From: Desulfovibrio sp.
GTDB taxonomy: Bacteria; Desulfobacterota; Desulfovibrionia; Desulfovibrionales; Desulfovibrionaceae
DNA: 64,000 nucleotides
NCBI RefSeq assembly: GCF_034006445.1
Contig: NZ_JAVESS010000003.1
Span: 124,001 to 188,000 of the forward strand
Direction: 5' to 3'
The position numbers and the translations under genes are program-made. Shown piece by piece: positions 1 through 10,419 of this stretch (the stretch's first letter is position 1; each line of letters starts with the position of its first letter). The notes under the pieces were generated by a model that worked only from the letters and a program-made list of their open reading frames with translations, made no database searches and had not been told where the DNA came from.

Positions 1-950
1 GAAGGCAGGCGCAGGGGAATGACGTTCAACCTGAAATACAGATCCTGGCGGAATTTGCCCTGTTTGACCCAGTCTTCCAGATCGCGGTTGGTGGTGGCGA
101 GCACGCGCACGTCCACCTTGAGGGTTTCCGTACCGCCGACGCGGTCGATCTCGCCCTCCTGAAGCACACGTAAAAGCTTGGCCTGAAGGGCCATGTCCAT
201 TTCAGAAATTTCGTCCAGCAGCAGGGTGCCGCCGTCGGCAAGCTCGAATTTGCCGGGCTTGCGCGCGATGGCCCCGGTAAATGCACCCTTTTCATGCCCG
301 AAAAGCTCGCTTTCCAGCAGATGCTCCGGCAGGGCGGCGCAGTTGACGGCCACAAAGGCCTTGTCGGCGCGCTTGCTCATGGCGTGCAGGTAACGGGCGA
401 ACATTTCCTTGCCTGTGCCCGATTCGCCGGTAATGAGCACCGTTGCGCGCGAACCGGCCACCTGACGCGCCAGTTGCAGAACCCTGGTCATGGCCGGGTG
501 TCTGCCCACGATGCGCGGGCCAGCGGCGCCCACGTAATGGGGTTTGCGGCCGCCAAGGGTGGAGGAGGGCAAAGCCGCCTTGCGGGCCGCCCCGTTGCCC
601 ACTGTTCGTGCCACGGCCACAATGCGCTCCACGTCAAGAGGCTCAAGCCAGTAGTCCCTGGCTCCAAGACTCATGAGGCGTTCGGCCTCCTCGGCAGTGC
701 CCCTGTCCGTAATGACGATGACAGGAGGAAAATTGGGGTCTTCAGCACCCACGGCCAGGAGGTCTTCCACCCTGAAGCCGGGCAGGGAAGGACGCGCAAA
801 AATGATCCCCGGGCCGGATTTGCGGATAAATACTGAAGCTCCCTTGAGATTTTCAGCAATACCAAGTTCATATCCGGCGTCGCGCAATGGAGGAAAGACC
901 GTTGTTACGGCTTGGGCGGGGGTAAGAAAGAGTAAACGGCGCGTCAACAT
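1..950 (-). CDS. Sigma-54-dependent transcriptional activator with degenerate receiver (3' end outside window)
   Basis: A bacterial enhancer-binding protein: it would use ATP to remodel sigma-54 RNA polymerase. The first 316 residues are visible. Residues 1-120 have receiver-like spacing, 145-316 are the AAA+ domain, with Walker A GESGTGKE at 175-182, the sigma-54 loop GAFTGA at 222-227 and Walker B LLLDE near 244. The C-terminal HTH lies beyond the window. The receiver lacks its phosphorylation residues: Arg53 sits where the phospho-Asp should be, the N-terminal acidic pair is replaced by Thr-Pro, and the conserved Lys is Glu103. Phosphorelay control is therefore unlikely (inference). The ATG at 950 is preceded by a plausible promoter on the minus strand, TTGACA at 994-999 and TATCGC at 972-977 (16 bp apart). 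The family is certain; target genes are unknown. Confidence 0.9.
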   Translation of the reverse strand, partial: MLTRRLLFLTPAQAVTTVFPPLRDAGYELGIAENLKGASVFIRKSGPGIIFARPSLPGFRVEDLLAVGAEDPNFPPVIVITDRGTAEEAERLMSLGARDYWLEPLDVERIVAVARTVGNGAARKAALPSSTLGGRKPHYVGAAGPRIVGRHPAMTRVLQLARQVAGSRATVLITGESGTGKEMFARYLHAMSKRADKAFVAVNCAALPEHLLESELFGHEKGAFTGAIARKPGKFELADGGTLLLDEISEMDMALQAKLLRVLQEGEIDRVGGTETLKVDVRVLATTNRDLEDWVKQGKFRQDLYFRLNVIPLRLP

Positions 951-1036
951 GAATTTTTCTTACCGTGTCGTGCGATACAATGCAACCAAGGGATGTCAAA
1001 AGACAGTAAAACTTTACATTAATGCGCCGCCACACG

Positions 1037-1150
1037 CAGAGAGCAATTTATCTTTCAAACTGCACGTATCGTGCTCTGGCGGCTGCGTTAACAGACGTTC
1101 GCTACGGAGGTTCATCTGCGCGGGTAAATGCCGTAGTGAACGTGCCTCAG
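1037..1150. repeat. Member of the AGAGCAA-type intergenic repeat family
   Basis: The stretch starts AGAGCAATTT and carries GTGCTCTGGCGGCTGCGT followed by a CGTTCGC block. The same order of blocks occurs at 48889-48958 and 62394-62513. No coding capacity is apparent. It lies in the spacer between the divergent sigma-54 activator and larB, so it may contain regulatory sites, but nothing specific is recognised. Confidence 0.5.
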
Positions 1151-1152
1151 CT

Positions 1153-1174
1153 TTTGAGAATATATATTCTCAAA
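1153..1174. promoter_or_regulatory. Perfect 22-bp palindrome (candidate operator)
   Basis: TTTGAGAATAT followed by its exact reverse complement, with no spacer, lies between the sigma-54 activator and larB. An uninterrupted AT-centred dyad suits a homodimeric regulator; it is a poor terminator because it has no loop. The bound protein is unknown. Confidence 0.4.
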
Positions 1175-1179
1175 GGTAA

Positions 1180-1247
1180 TTTTTTGCGGCTCAGCCCCTG
1201 CCCGGCGACGATAAAGTTTTTTGCGGCTCAGCCCCTGCCCGGCGACG
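1180..1247. repeat. 31-bp direct repeat, two copies
   Basis: An identical 31-bp unit beginning TTTTTTGCGG and ending CCCGGCGACG occurs at 1180-1210 and 1217-1247, separated by ATAAAG. It lies in the larB leader. It looks like a recent tandem duplication; no function can be read from it. Confidence 0.85.
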
Positions 1248-1370
1248 CCGTGCGGCACGGGCGCGGAACTGCCGCGCCGCGCGGCCGCTGCCCGAACAAC
1301 CACTGCCCTAACAACCGCTGCCCTAACAACACTGCTGACAAGAGCCAAAGCCTGCCGTATACAAGAGGGC

Positions 1371-2144
1371 ATGTCCAAACCCCAATTACTCAAAATTCTG
1401 GAACAGGTGGCCGCAGGCACCCTCAAGCCTGAACACGCTCTGGAACATCTGGGTACGCAGGCTGTGCGGGATACCCTGCACGGGCTTACCCTTGACCCAC
1501 AGCGCGCCTTGCGCACCAGCCTTTCCGAAGTGGTTCTGGCCCAGGGAAAAAGCGACGCTGCCTTGCTGGCGGCTGTGGAAGGGCTGTCGCATCACGGCCC
1601 GGTGCTGGTCAGCCGCGTGAATCCAGGTCAGGCAGCGCTGCTTGAAGATCGCTTTTCCGTGGGCTGTTACTGGCCCGACGCCCGACTTTTTTCCCTTGGC
1701 GGTTCCCTGGCATTTGCCAGGGCCGTACAGCCCCCCTGGCCTCAAGAGGGCGAAGTCATGATTGTGACCGCAGGAGCGGCGGATATTCCTGTGGCCCTTG
1801 AGGCCTACTGCTGCCTCGCTTTCTGGGACAAAAACTGCGGTCTGGTCACAGACGTGGGCGTGGCCGGTCTTGACAGGCTCACACCCCATGTGGAAGCCCT
1901 ACGCAAGGCAAAAATCATCATTGCCGTTGCCGGTATGGAAGGCGCGTTGCCAGGAGTGCTGGCTGGCCTTGTTTGCTGCCCGGTTCTGGCAGTGCCCACA
2001 GCTGTGGGCTACGGCATCGGAGCAGGGGGGTTTGCCGCCCTTTCAACCATGCTCAGCACATGCGTACCCGGCGTGGCCACCCTCAACATTGATAACGGCT
2101 TTGGCGCGGCGGCCTTTGCCGCAAAGCTGCTGAACAAGAAATAG
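1371..2144 (+). CDS. larB: Pyridinium-3,5-biscarboxylic acid mononucleotide synthase (LarB)
   Basis: LarB carboxylates nicotinic acid adenine dinucleotide and hydrolyses it, the first step towards the nickel-pincer cofactor of lactate racemase. The 257-residue protein ends with the PurE/AIR-carboxylase-like domain typical of LarB: GAADIPVALEA, GMEGALPGVLAGL, AVPTAVGYG and NIDNGFGAAAFA. An in-frame ATG exists at 1221, but the first 50 codons would be low-complexity Ala/Thr translated from the direct repeat. The ATG at 1371, 6 to 8 bases after AGAGGG, gives the normal N-terminus. larC and larE are not in this window. A strong hairpin follows the stop codon. The family assignment is confident; whether the cell makes the complete cofactor cannot be judged here. 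Confidence 0.9.
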   Translation: MSKPQLLKILEQVAAGTLKPEHALEHLGTQAVRDTLHGLTLDPQRALRTSLSEVVLAQGKSDAALLAAVEGLSHHGPVLVSRVNPGQAALLEDRFSVGCYWPDARLFSLGGSLAFARAVQPPWPQEGEVMIVTAGAADIPVALEAYCCLAFWDKNCGLVTDVGVAGLDRLTPHVEALRKAKIIIAVAGMEGALPGVLAGLVCCPVLAVPTAVGYGIGAGGFAALSTMLSTCVPGVATLNIDNGFGAAAFAAKLLNKK

Positions 2145-2207
2145 CAGGGCGCGAGAGTTTGGCACGCCGCAACAGCGCGAGGATGCAGCAAAAATTTCTT
2201 CATTCGG

Positions 2208-2248
2208 CAGAGACCCCTTGAAATGCTTTGCATTTCAAGGGGTCTCTG
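2208..2248 (+). terminator. Terminator-like perfect hairpin after larB
   Basis: A 19-bp perfect inverted repeat (CAGAGACCCC... / ...GGGGTCTCTG) has a TTT loop and is followed by the T-containing tail TTCTCATTTT. It starts 63 bases after the larB stop and probably ends its transcript, although the U-tract is weak. Confidence 0.65.
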
Positions 2249-2263
2249 TTCTCATTTTGGCTT

Positions 2264-2380
2264 CTCGGCTTGGGCGCTCGGCTTGAATTCTCGGCTTGAA
2301 TTCTCGGCTTGAATTCTCGGCTTGGTCGCTCGTCTTGGGTTCTCGGCTTGGGCGCTCGGCTTGGGCGCTCGCTTGAACGG
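2264..2380. repeat. 13-bp tandem repeat array
   Basis: About nine head-to-tail copies of a 13-bp unit with consensus CTCGGCTTGAATT or CTCGGCTTGGGCG. Copies begin at 2264, 2277, 2290, 2303, 2316, 2329, 2342, 2355 and 2368; the last is degenerate. The array lies just after the larB terminator and before an AT-rich stretch with a DnaA box. Confidence 0.9.
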
Positions 2381-2394
2381 CGCTCTTCGCCTTC

Positions 2395-2460
2395 AGAATA
2401 TACATACTATATAACTAATTATTTCAGATTGTTATATTAGTTATTCACAAAATTAACAGC
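2395..2460. other. AT-rich stretch with a perfect DnaA box (possible part of the origin)
   Basis: In a very AT-rich run, TTATTCACA at 2441-2449 matches the DnaA-box consensus TTATNCACA exactly. A second AT-rich run lies at 2641-2700. Together with the adjacent 13-bp repeats this resembles the ingredients of an unwinding element, about 2.6 kb before dnaA. Only one perfect box is seen here, so the origin call is tentative. Confidence 0.35.
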
Positions 2461-2591
2461 CTCTGCCAGACCCAATGATATCCGCCAGCCCCATTACGAC
2501 GCGCTGGCCGCGCAATGTGTGCACACCGCGCTGTCATTTCAGCCAGTAGTTGGCCAGCAACCAGTCCGCCACAGGCAGCTACGGACAGCTA

Positions 2592-2639
2592 CAGGCAGCC
2601 ACGGGCAGCGCCAGGCAGCCACGGGCAGCGCCAGGCAGC
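2592..2639. repeat. 20-bp tandem repeat, 2.4 copies
   Basis: The unit CAGGCAGCCACGGGCAGCGC occurs at 2592-2611 and 2612-2631 with a partial third copy to 2639. Looser CAGGCAGCTACGGACAGC variants precede it. It is noncoding and its function is unknown. Confidence 0.85.
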
Positions 2640-2689
2640 AACATAACTAACTAAAATATATAATAAAATTATTTTTCGTTATACTTGTG

Positions 2690-2745
2690 TTATAAAAAAC
2701 CCGCCGCGCTTTTCACCCTGTTTTCAGGCGAAAAGTGCGGCGGGT
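2690..2745 (-). terminator. Intrinsic terminator of the small minus-strand gene
   Basis: ACCCGCCGC/GCGGCGGGT arms extended by CTTTTC/GAAAAG form a long GC-rich stem. On the minus strand it is followed by a T-rich tract (plus-strand TTATAAAAAAC at 2690-2700). It lies about 30 bases after the stop codon of the gene at 2774-2998. Confidence 0.85.
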
Positions 2746-2773
2746 CGCTCTACACTGACAGATTTGCAAAAAA

Positions 2774-2998
2774 TCAGGCCCAGCCGCTGGTGACGGCTCC
2801 CAGGCCAAGGATGTTTGCGGCGGCCATCCTGAACTGCATCTGCATGAACGACTGCGCGCTTTCTGCGGACAAAAGCTGGTCTGCCGCGGCCGTGCCGTCA
2901 TTGATGACGGAAGGCACATAGGAGATGACATCCGTTGTGTCGGGCGGGGTGTTCTGCACCACCACGGCAATACCGGACATGGGTTCAAAGTACATCAT
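2774..2998 (-). CDS. Small protein of unknown function, 74 aa
   Basis: No family is recognised. The 74-residue product starts MMYFEPMSG, has a hydrophobic N-terminal patch (AVVVQNTPPDTTDV) and an Ala/Met-rich second half (QMQFRMAAANILG). There is no Cys and no clear signal peptide or membrane helix. It is supported as a real gene by a near-ideal Shine-Dalgarno AAGGAGG five bases before the ATG at 2998 and by a strong terminator just downstream. It lies 27 bp after the M23 peptidase gene on the same strand, so the two may be cotranscribed. The C-terminal half could be a short amphipathic helix. Confidence 0.7.
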   Translation of the reverse strand: MMYFEPMSGIAVVVQNTPPDTTDVISYVPSVINDGTAAADQLLSAESAQSFMQMQFRMAAANILGLGAVTSGWA

Positions 2999-3025
2999 GG
3001 CTGCCTCCTTGCGGGGGCGACGGCA

Positions 3026-4753
3026 TCAGCGCCGACTCTTTTTGACGGGTTTACTCTTTTCTTTTTTCACGGGCTTTTCTGGCGCGGCAACGGGCGCTAC
3101 TGGCGCAACTGACGCATCTGGCACCACACTGTCCACGGCGTATTCCGAGAGATTTTTTTCTCCCTTGAGATAGGCCAGTTCCAGGGCCACCGTCTTTTCA
3201 AATTCCGCCATGGCCCTTTTGGGTACCGGCTCGCCACGCGGGTTGATGGCCTTGGTGGGGTCAATGAACTTGCCGCTCTGACGAAGCCGGAAATCCAGAT
3301 GCGGCCCGGTGGCCAGGCCCGTACTGCCCACAAATCCTATGACCTGTCCCTGACGCACCCGCTGGCCCGTGGCCAATCCCCGCGCATAGCCCGAAAGGTG
3401 GGCGTACATGGACTCAAGACTGGCAGAGTGCTTGACGATGATCTGGTTGCCATAGCCTCCGGCCCAGCCGCGCTGTGTCACCACGCCCTCACCGACGGCC
3501 TTGACGGGCGTTCCCGTGGGCGCGGCGTAGTCCACGCCGTGGTGCGCCCGCGTATAATTCAATATGGGGTGCAAACGGCTGTTTGTAAAGCGGGAGCTTA
3601 TGCGCGTGAAGGCCAGAGGAGCCTGAAGCAAGGTTTTGCGCAGGTTTTCGCCCTTGCGGTTATAATATTCGGCCCGCTGATTGCCGTCACGAAAGAGGTA
3701 GGCTTCAAAGGTCTTGCCCTTGTTGGTGAAGTGGGCGGCAAGAATACGCCCATAGCCCTTGTATTCGCTGTCACGGTAGCGCTTTTCCACCAGAACGGAA
3801 AAAGAGTCGCCCGATTGCAGATCACGGATAAAGTTGATTTCAGAGCCGAAAAGATCAGCCAGCTTGAGAGCCATCTGCGGGCTTTCGCCAAGGTCGGCCA
3901 CGGCCTGAAACAGGTTGTCGTTGATGCTGCCTTCAACAGCGCTCAGCAGAACCACATACTCGATGGGCTCCACCCGCGCGGCGGGATTTTCCCTTCCTTC
4001 CACCACGAGGCGGCGGCGGCTGTCTATCTCGTATTCAAAGCGTTTGACCTGCCCGGATTCCTTGTCGGTCACAACAAGATAGGGCTGGCCTTCGCGGAAA
4101 GAACGCATGGAAAAAACCTGGCGGGCGGCGCTGACATACTGCTGCACACCCTGACCCCCGGCGCTTTCCAGAACCTTGCTGACAGTATCGCCTTTTTCAA
4201 AAGTTCCCCTGATTACCGCCTCGCCGGGCGCGGCCCCTGTGTCCGCAGCGTCCGCAGCGTCTGCGGAATCTGCGGCGTCCGCGGAATCTGCGGCATCAGC
4301 GGAATCTGCGGCAGCGGCACCATTGGCGGCTTCTGTGCCATTGGCGGCAGTAGGGCCAGCGGCTTTGGCGGCTGCCTCGGCAGCAACGTCAGCGCCGGTT
4401 GCGCCTTCGGCTGCTTTTCCGGTTGCCTGCCCAGTTATAGGGCCAGTTATAGGGCCAGTTGCAGGGCCGGTTGCAGGGTCAGCTGTACTGGCGCCGTCTG
4501 TTTTTTCGGGAGAAGAAGAATCGTGAGCAGCGGAATCTTGGTGGGATGCGGCGTCTGTTTCAGTCCCGGAAGCCCGGGCCCCATCCGGAGCGGGGGCGTT
4601 TTCACCGGCAGATCCGCTGTCCGCCGTTGTGGTCTGTTCCTGTTGCGGCGCAGCGCCTGTGCCGGATATAAAAGAGGGCACCCCGGCATGGCGCGCCAGA
4701 ACAACTCCCAGCAGCACCAGCAGCAGGACCCCGATTAACCATAGTCTTTTCAT
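3026..4753 (-). CDS. M23-family murein endopeptidase (MepM-like), membrane-anchored
   Basis: A predicted zinc metallopeptidase that cuts peptidoglycan cross-links in the periplasm. The 575-residue protein has an N-terminal hydrophobic anchor (residues 5-20), a long Ala/Asp/Thr/Gly-rich linker with repeated TGPI/TGPA and SADAAD units, an OapA/LysM-like module (GTFEKGDTVSKVLESAG) and a C-terminal M23 domain. Zinc and catalytic motifs are HHGVDYAAPTG, a central YAHL, and TGPHLDFRL; the last has Asp where many members have the second His of HxH. The C-terminus is Lys-rich (KKEKSKPVKKSRR). The start at 4753 puts the hydrophobic segment at the N-terminus; an in-frame ATG at 4765 is possible. It is divergent from dnaA across a spacer with DnaA boxes. 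The linker is encoded by imperfect tandem repeats. Confidence 0.88.
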   Translation of the reverse strand: MKRLWLIGVLLLVLLGVVLARHAGVPSFISGTGAAPQQEQTTTADSGSAGENAPAPDGARASGTETDAASHQDSAAHDSSSPEKTDGASTADPATGPATGPITGPITGQATGKAAEGATGADVAAEAAAKAAGPTAANGTEAANGAAAADSADAADSADAADSADAADAADTGAAPGEAVIRGTFEKGDTVSKVLESAGGQGVQQYVSAARQVFSMRSFREGQPYLVVTDKESGQVKRFEYEIDSRRRLVVEGRENPAARVEPIEYVVLLSAVEGSINDNLFQAVADLGESPQMALKLADLFGSEINFIRDLQSGDSFSVLVEKRYRDSEYKGYGRILAAHFTNKGKTFEAYLFRDGNQRAEYYNRKGENLRKTLLQAPLAFTRISSRFTNSRLHPILNYTRAHHGVDYAAPTGTPVKAVGEGVVTQRGWAGGYGNQIIVKHSASLESMYAHLSGYARGLATGQRVRQGQVIGFVGSTGLATGPHLDFRLRQSGKFIDPTKAINPRGEPVPKRAMAEFEKTVALELAYLKGEKNLSEYAVDSVVPDASVAPVAPVAAPEKPVKKEKSKPVKKSRR

Positions 4754-4902
4754 CGTAAACCCCATTGAGAGCTTATACCCATGGGGACAAGCCTTGTCCA
4801 GTTCTGGAGATTTGCGCAGGCCGCAATACAGGTATCCCCGCCGCGTCAAAAAGATGCTGGCAGGATGTACGGCCACTGGCAGACCCGGCAAAAAGCCTGC
4901 GG

Positions 4903-5059
4903 TTTTCCACAGTTGTCCACAAGCTGCCCGTCATACGGGTCAGGACGCGCCACTTGTTTGCGTTCATCTTTTGTGTTATGAACATCCCTTGTTCCTGTAT
5001 GGCGGAAGCCGAAAAAAACGGGGCCGGGAACACCCCTGCGGATCAAGCCTTTATCCACA
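4903..5059. other. DnaA-box cluster upstream of dnaA (candidate oriC / dnaA autoregulation)
   Basis: Three sites resemble the DnaA box TTATNCACA: TTTTCCACA at 4903-4911, TTGTCCACA at 4913-4921 and the perfect TTATCCACA at 5051-5059, which ends 34 bases before the dnaA ATG. Genes to the left run mostly leftward and those to the right rightward, as expected around an origin. No AT-rich unwinding element stands out in this spacer (4754-5093). The sites may therefore serve dnaA autoregulation, with the unwinding region elsewhere. Confidence 0.55.
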
Positions 5060-5093
5060 GGGTATGCCCTGTGCGGCCACTGAACATAGAGCT

Positions 5094-6482
5094 ATGCTGA
5101 AAAACGAGTTGCGGGACATACTGGCGGAACATCAGGCCATCGCGGGGGAAACCTCCTGGCTGAACAGCCTTACCCTACGCCAGGAAGAAAACACTCTGCG
5201 GGTGGTTTTTCCGCACATGTATTTCGCGGCATGGTTCAGCCGCCACAAACGCGCCGCCTTTGAAGAGGCCCTCAACCACCACTTTGAAGAACTGAGCGCA
5301 AGCCCGGCTCCGCAAATAGTATATGAACGCGCCGCCCCCCTGGCGCAGGTTGTGGAAACCCCCATGCCCGGCAGCGCGGATTCCGGCTCTGACAGCGCCG
5401 CGAGCGAAGCCGCGCGTGAAGACCCTTTTGCCGGATTCATTTTTAACAACAAAAACACCTTTCCTTTGGCCACGGCCAGAGAAATTGCCGAAAACACCGA
5501 ATCCACGGCCTATAATCCTTTTCTGGTCTGCGGGCGCAGCGGCACGGGCAAAAGCCATCTCCTGCAAGCCATTGCAGCCACGCTGGGGCGCTCCACAGAC
5601 GCGGCGCGCATGGTCTGCGCCAATGCGGCCCGTTTTTGCACTGAAGACACGGTGTGGGCCAAAAGGCCCGAACTTTTCTGGCAGCGCTATGACGTCCTCA
5701 TTCTGGACGACATACAGGACATGGCCGGTCACAGCGGCTGGCAGGGCAACCTTGTGGCCTGTATGGACGCCTGCCCCGGCAGACAGGAAAACGGCGCTTC
5801 CCCTGTCCACCAGCAGAGCGGCGCCTTCACTTGTGATACGCCTGCGCGTAAAGAAGGAAGGGGCAGAGCCGCCGCCCGCATGATATTTGCCTGTTCCGGC
5901 CATCCGCAAACGCTCAAGACGCTGGACGAACGCCTGCGTTCCCGGCTTGAGAGCGGCCTTGTGGTGGAATTGATGGAACCTGATCTTGATGTGCGGCTGC
6001 GTTACCTGCAGCTCATGTGCAAGGAGCGCCGCCTGTCCCTTACCCGCGAACAGCTGCTTTTTCTTGCGCAGCGCTGTTCGCAGTTCCGTCTTCTACAGGG
6101 GCTCATGCTCAAGGTCGGCGCGTATTGCGCGGTCAAAGGCCGCAATCTGACCCAGCTAGACCTGGAAAATATCGTGCGCACGGGCGTGGCTGAAAAAATG
6201 CCGGGCTGCCGCGAAATTCTGTCCGATGTGGCCAAGAGTCTCAATCTCAAGACTGAAGACGTTCTTGGCGGCAAGCGTCGGCCTGATCTGGTGCTGGCCC
6301 GGCAGATTGCCATGTACGTCTGCCGTAAAAAACTGGGCCTTTCCTACCCGGAACTGGGCAGGGCTTTTGGCGGACGTGACCATAGTACTGTCATCCATTC
6401 CATTAAAAAGATTAACAAACTTCTAGTTAGTGACAAAAGAGTCCAGGCGTTAGTGACAGAACTTGAATTAAAAACACCCTGA
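5094..6482 (+). CDS. dnaA: Chromosomal replication initiator DnaA (divergent)
   Basis: DnaA binds DnaA boxes and melts the origin. The 462-residue product has domain I (about 1-70), a short linker, an AAA+ domain with Walker A CGRSGTGKSHLLQ and Walker B LILDDIQDMAG, and a complete DNA-binding domain IV ending in GGRDHSTVIHS. Several family positions are unusual. Walker A is GRSGTGKS instead of the usual GGVGLGKT. The box VII region reads RLRSRLESGL where most have RSRFEWGL. An extra Arg/Gly-rich stretch of roughly 35 residues (around GRQENGAS to GRGRAAAR) follows Walker B. The ATG at 5094 is chosen because upstream in-frame sequence runs through the DnaA-box spacer. dnaN follows after 149 bp. 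Identity is secure; the functional effect of the changes is inference. Confidence 0.96.
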   Translation: MLKNELRDILAEHQAIAGETSWLNSLTLRQEENTLRVVFPHMYFAAWFSRHKRAAFEEALNHHFEELSASPAPQIVYERAAPLAQVVETPMPGSADSGSDSAASEAAREDPFAGFIFNNKNTFPLATAREIAENTESTAYNPFLVCGRSGTGKSHLLQAIAATLGRSTDAARMVCANAARFCTEDTVWAKRPELFWQRYDVLILDDIQDMAGHSGWQGNLVACMDACPGRQENGASPVHQQSGAFTCDTPARKEGRGRAAARMIFACSGHPQTLKTLDERLRSRLESGLVVELMEPDLDVRLRYLQLMCKERRLSLTREQLLFLAQRCSQFRLLQGLMLKVGAYCAVKGRNLTQLDLENIVRTGVAEKMPGCREILSDVAKSLNLKTEDVLGGKRRPDLVLARQIAMYVCRKKLGLSYPELGRAFGGRDHSTVIHSIKKINKLLVSDKRVQALVTELELKTP

Positions 6483-6631
6483 CCCCTTGCTGCTGCTGGA
6501 TATCCCAGGTGCTTGTTCCCGGCGTTCCCTGAGCGCGACCTGGAGTGTTCCCTGAAAAGTTCAGTTATTACAAAGCGTTTTATAAATTACGCACATAGAA
6601 ACAGCGCTAATAATAGTTAAGGAAAGAATTT
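6483..6631 (+). promoter_or_regulatory. dnaA-dnaN spacer with one near-match DnaA box
   Basis: The second half is AT-rich (about 6560-6625) and contains TTACGCACA at 6587-6595, one mismatch from TTATNCACA. The dnaN ribosome site AAGGAAAG lies about five bases before its ATG. No terminator is seen, so dnaN may be read through from dnaA as well as from a local promoter. Confidence 0.4.
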
Positions 6632-10191
<3,560 letters not shown>

Positions 10192-10350
10192 TGAACTGAT
10201 ACTGTTGGAAGAATGTGTTTCAGGGAGGCCATGGTCAGGCCTGGGCCTCCCCATGGTTTCTTCCGGTAGATTTTTATTTTTGTTATGGCGCGAGAATATT
10301 GACCGGCAGTCGGCTTTTTTTCGCGCTATACCACTTGAAAAGGGGTTTCA

Positions 10351-10384
10351 GGGGGGGTAGCCCCCGGCCGCCGGTAACGGCGGC
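10351..10384 (+). promoter_or_regulatory. Two GC-rich hairpins in the gyrA leader
   Basis: A G7-TAG-C5 stem (10351-10365) is followed by GCCGCC/GGCGGC with a six-base loop (10367-10384). They end 35 bases before the gyrA GTG. The preceding AAAAGGGGTTTC resembles the sequence before a similar G7/C7 hairpin at 13041-13062. It could be an attenuator-type or repeat-derived structure. The rest of the 10192-10419 spacer shows nothing clear. Confidence 0.45.
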
Positions 10385-10419
10385 TCCCTTGCCCCTCAAA
10401 AAACGCAGCGAGGCCCGCA

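Noticed and set aside
3299..4738. 479-codon plus-strand frame antisense to the M23 peptidase gene
   Set aside because: It mirrors the GC-rich codon pattern of the opposite gene, which has clear family motifs and a membrane anchor.
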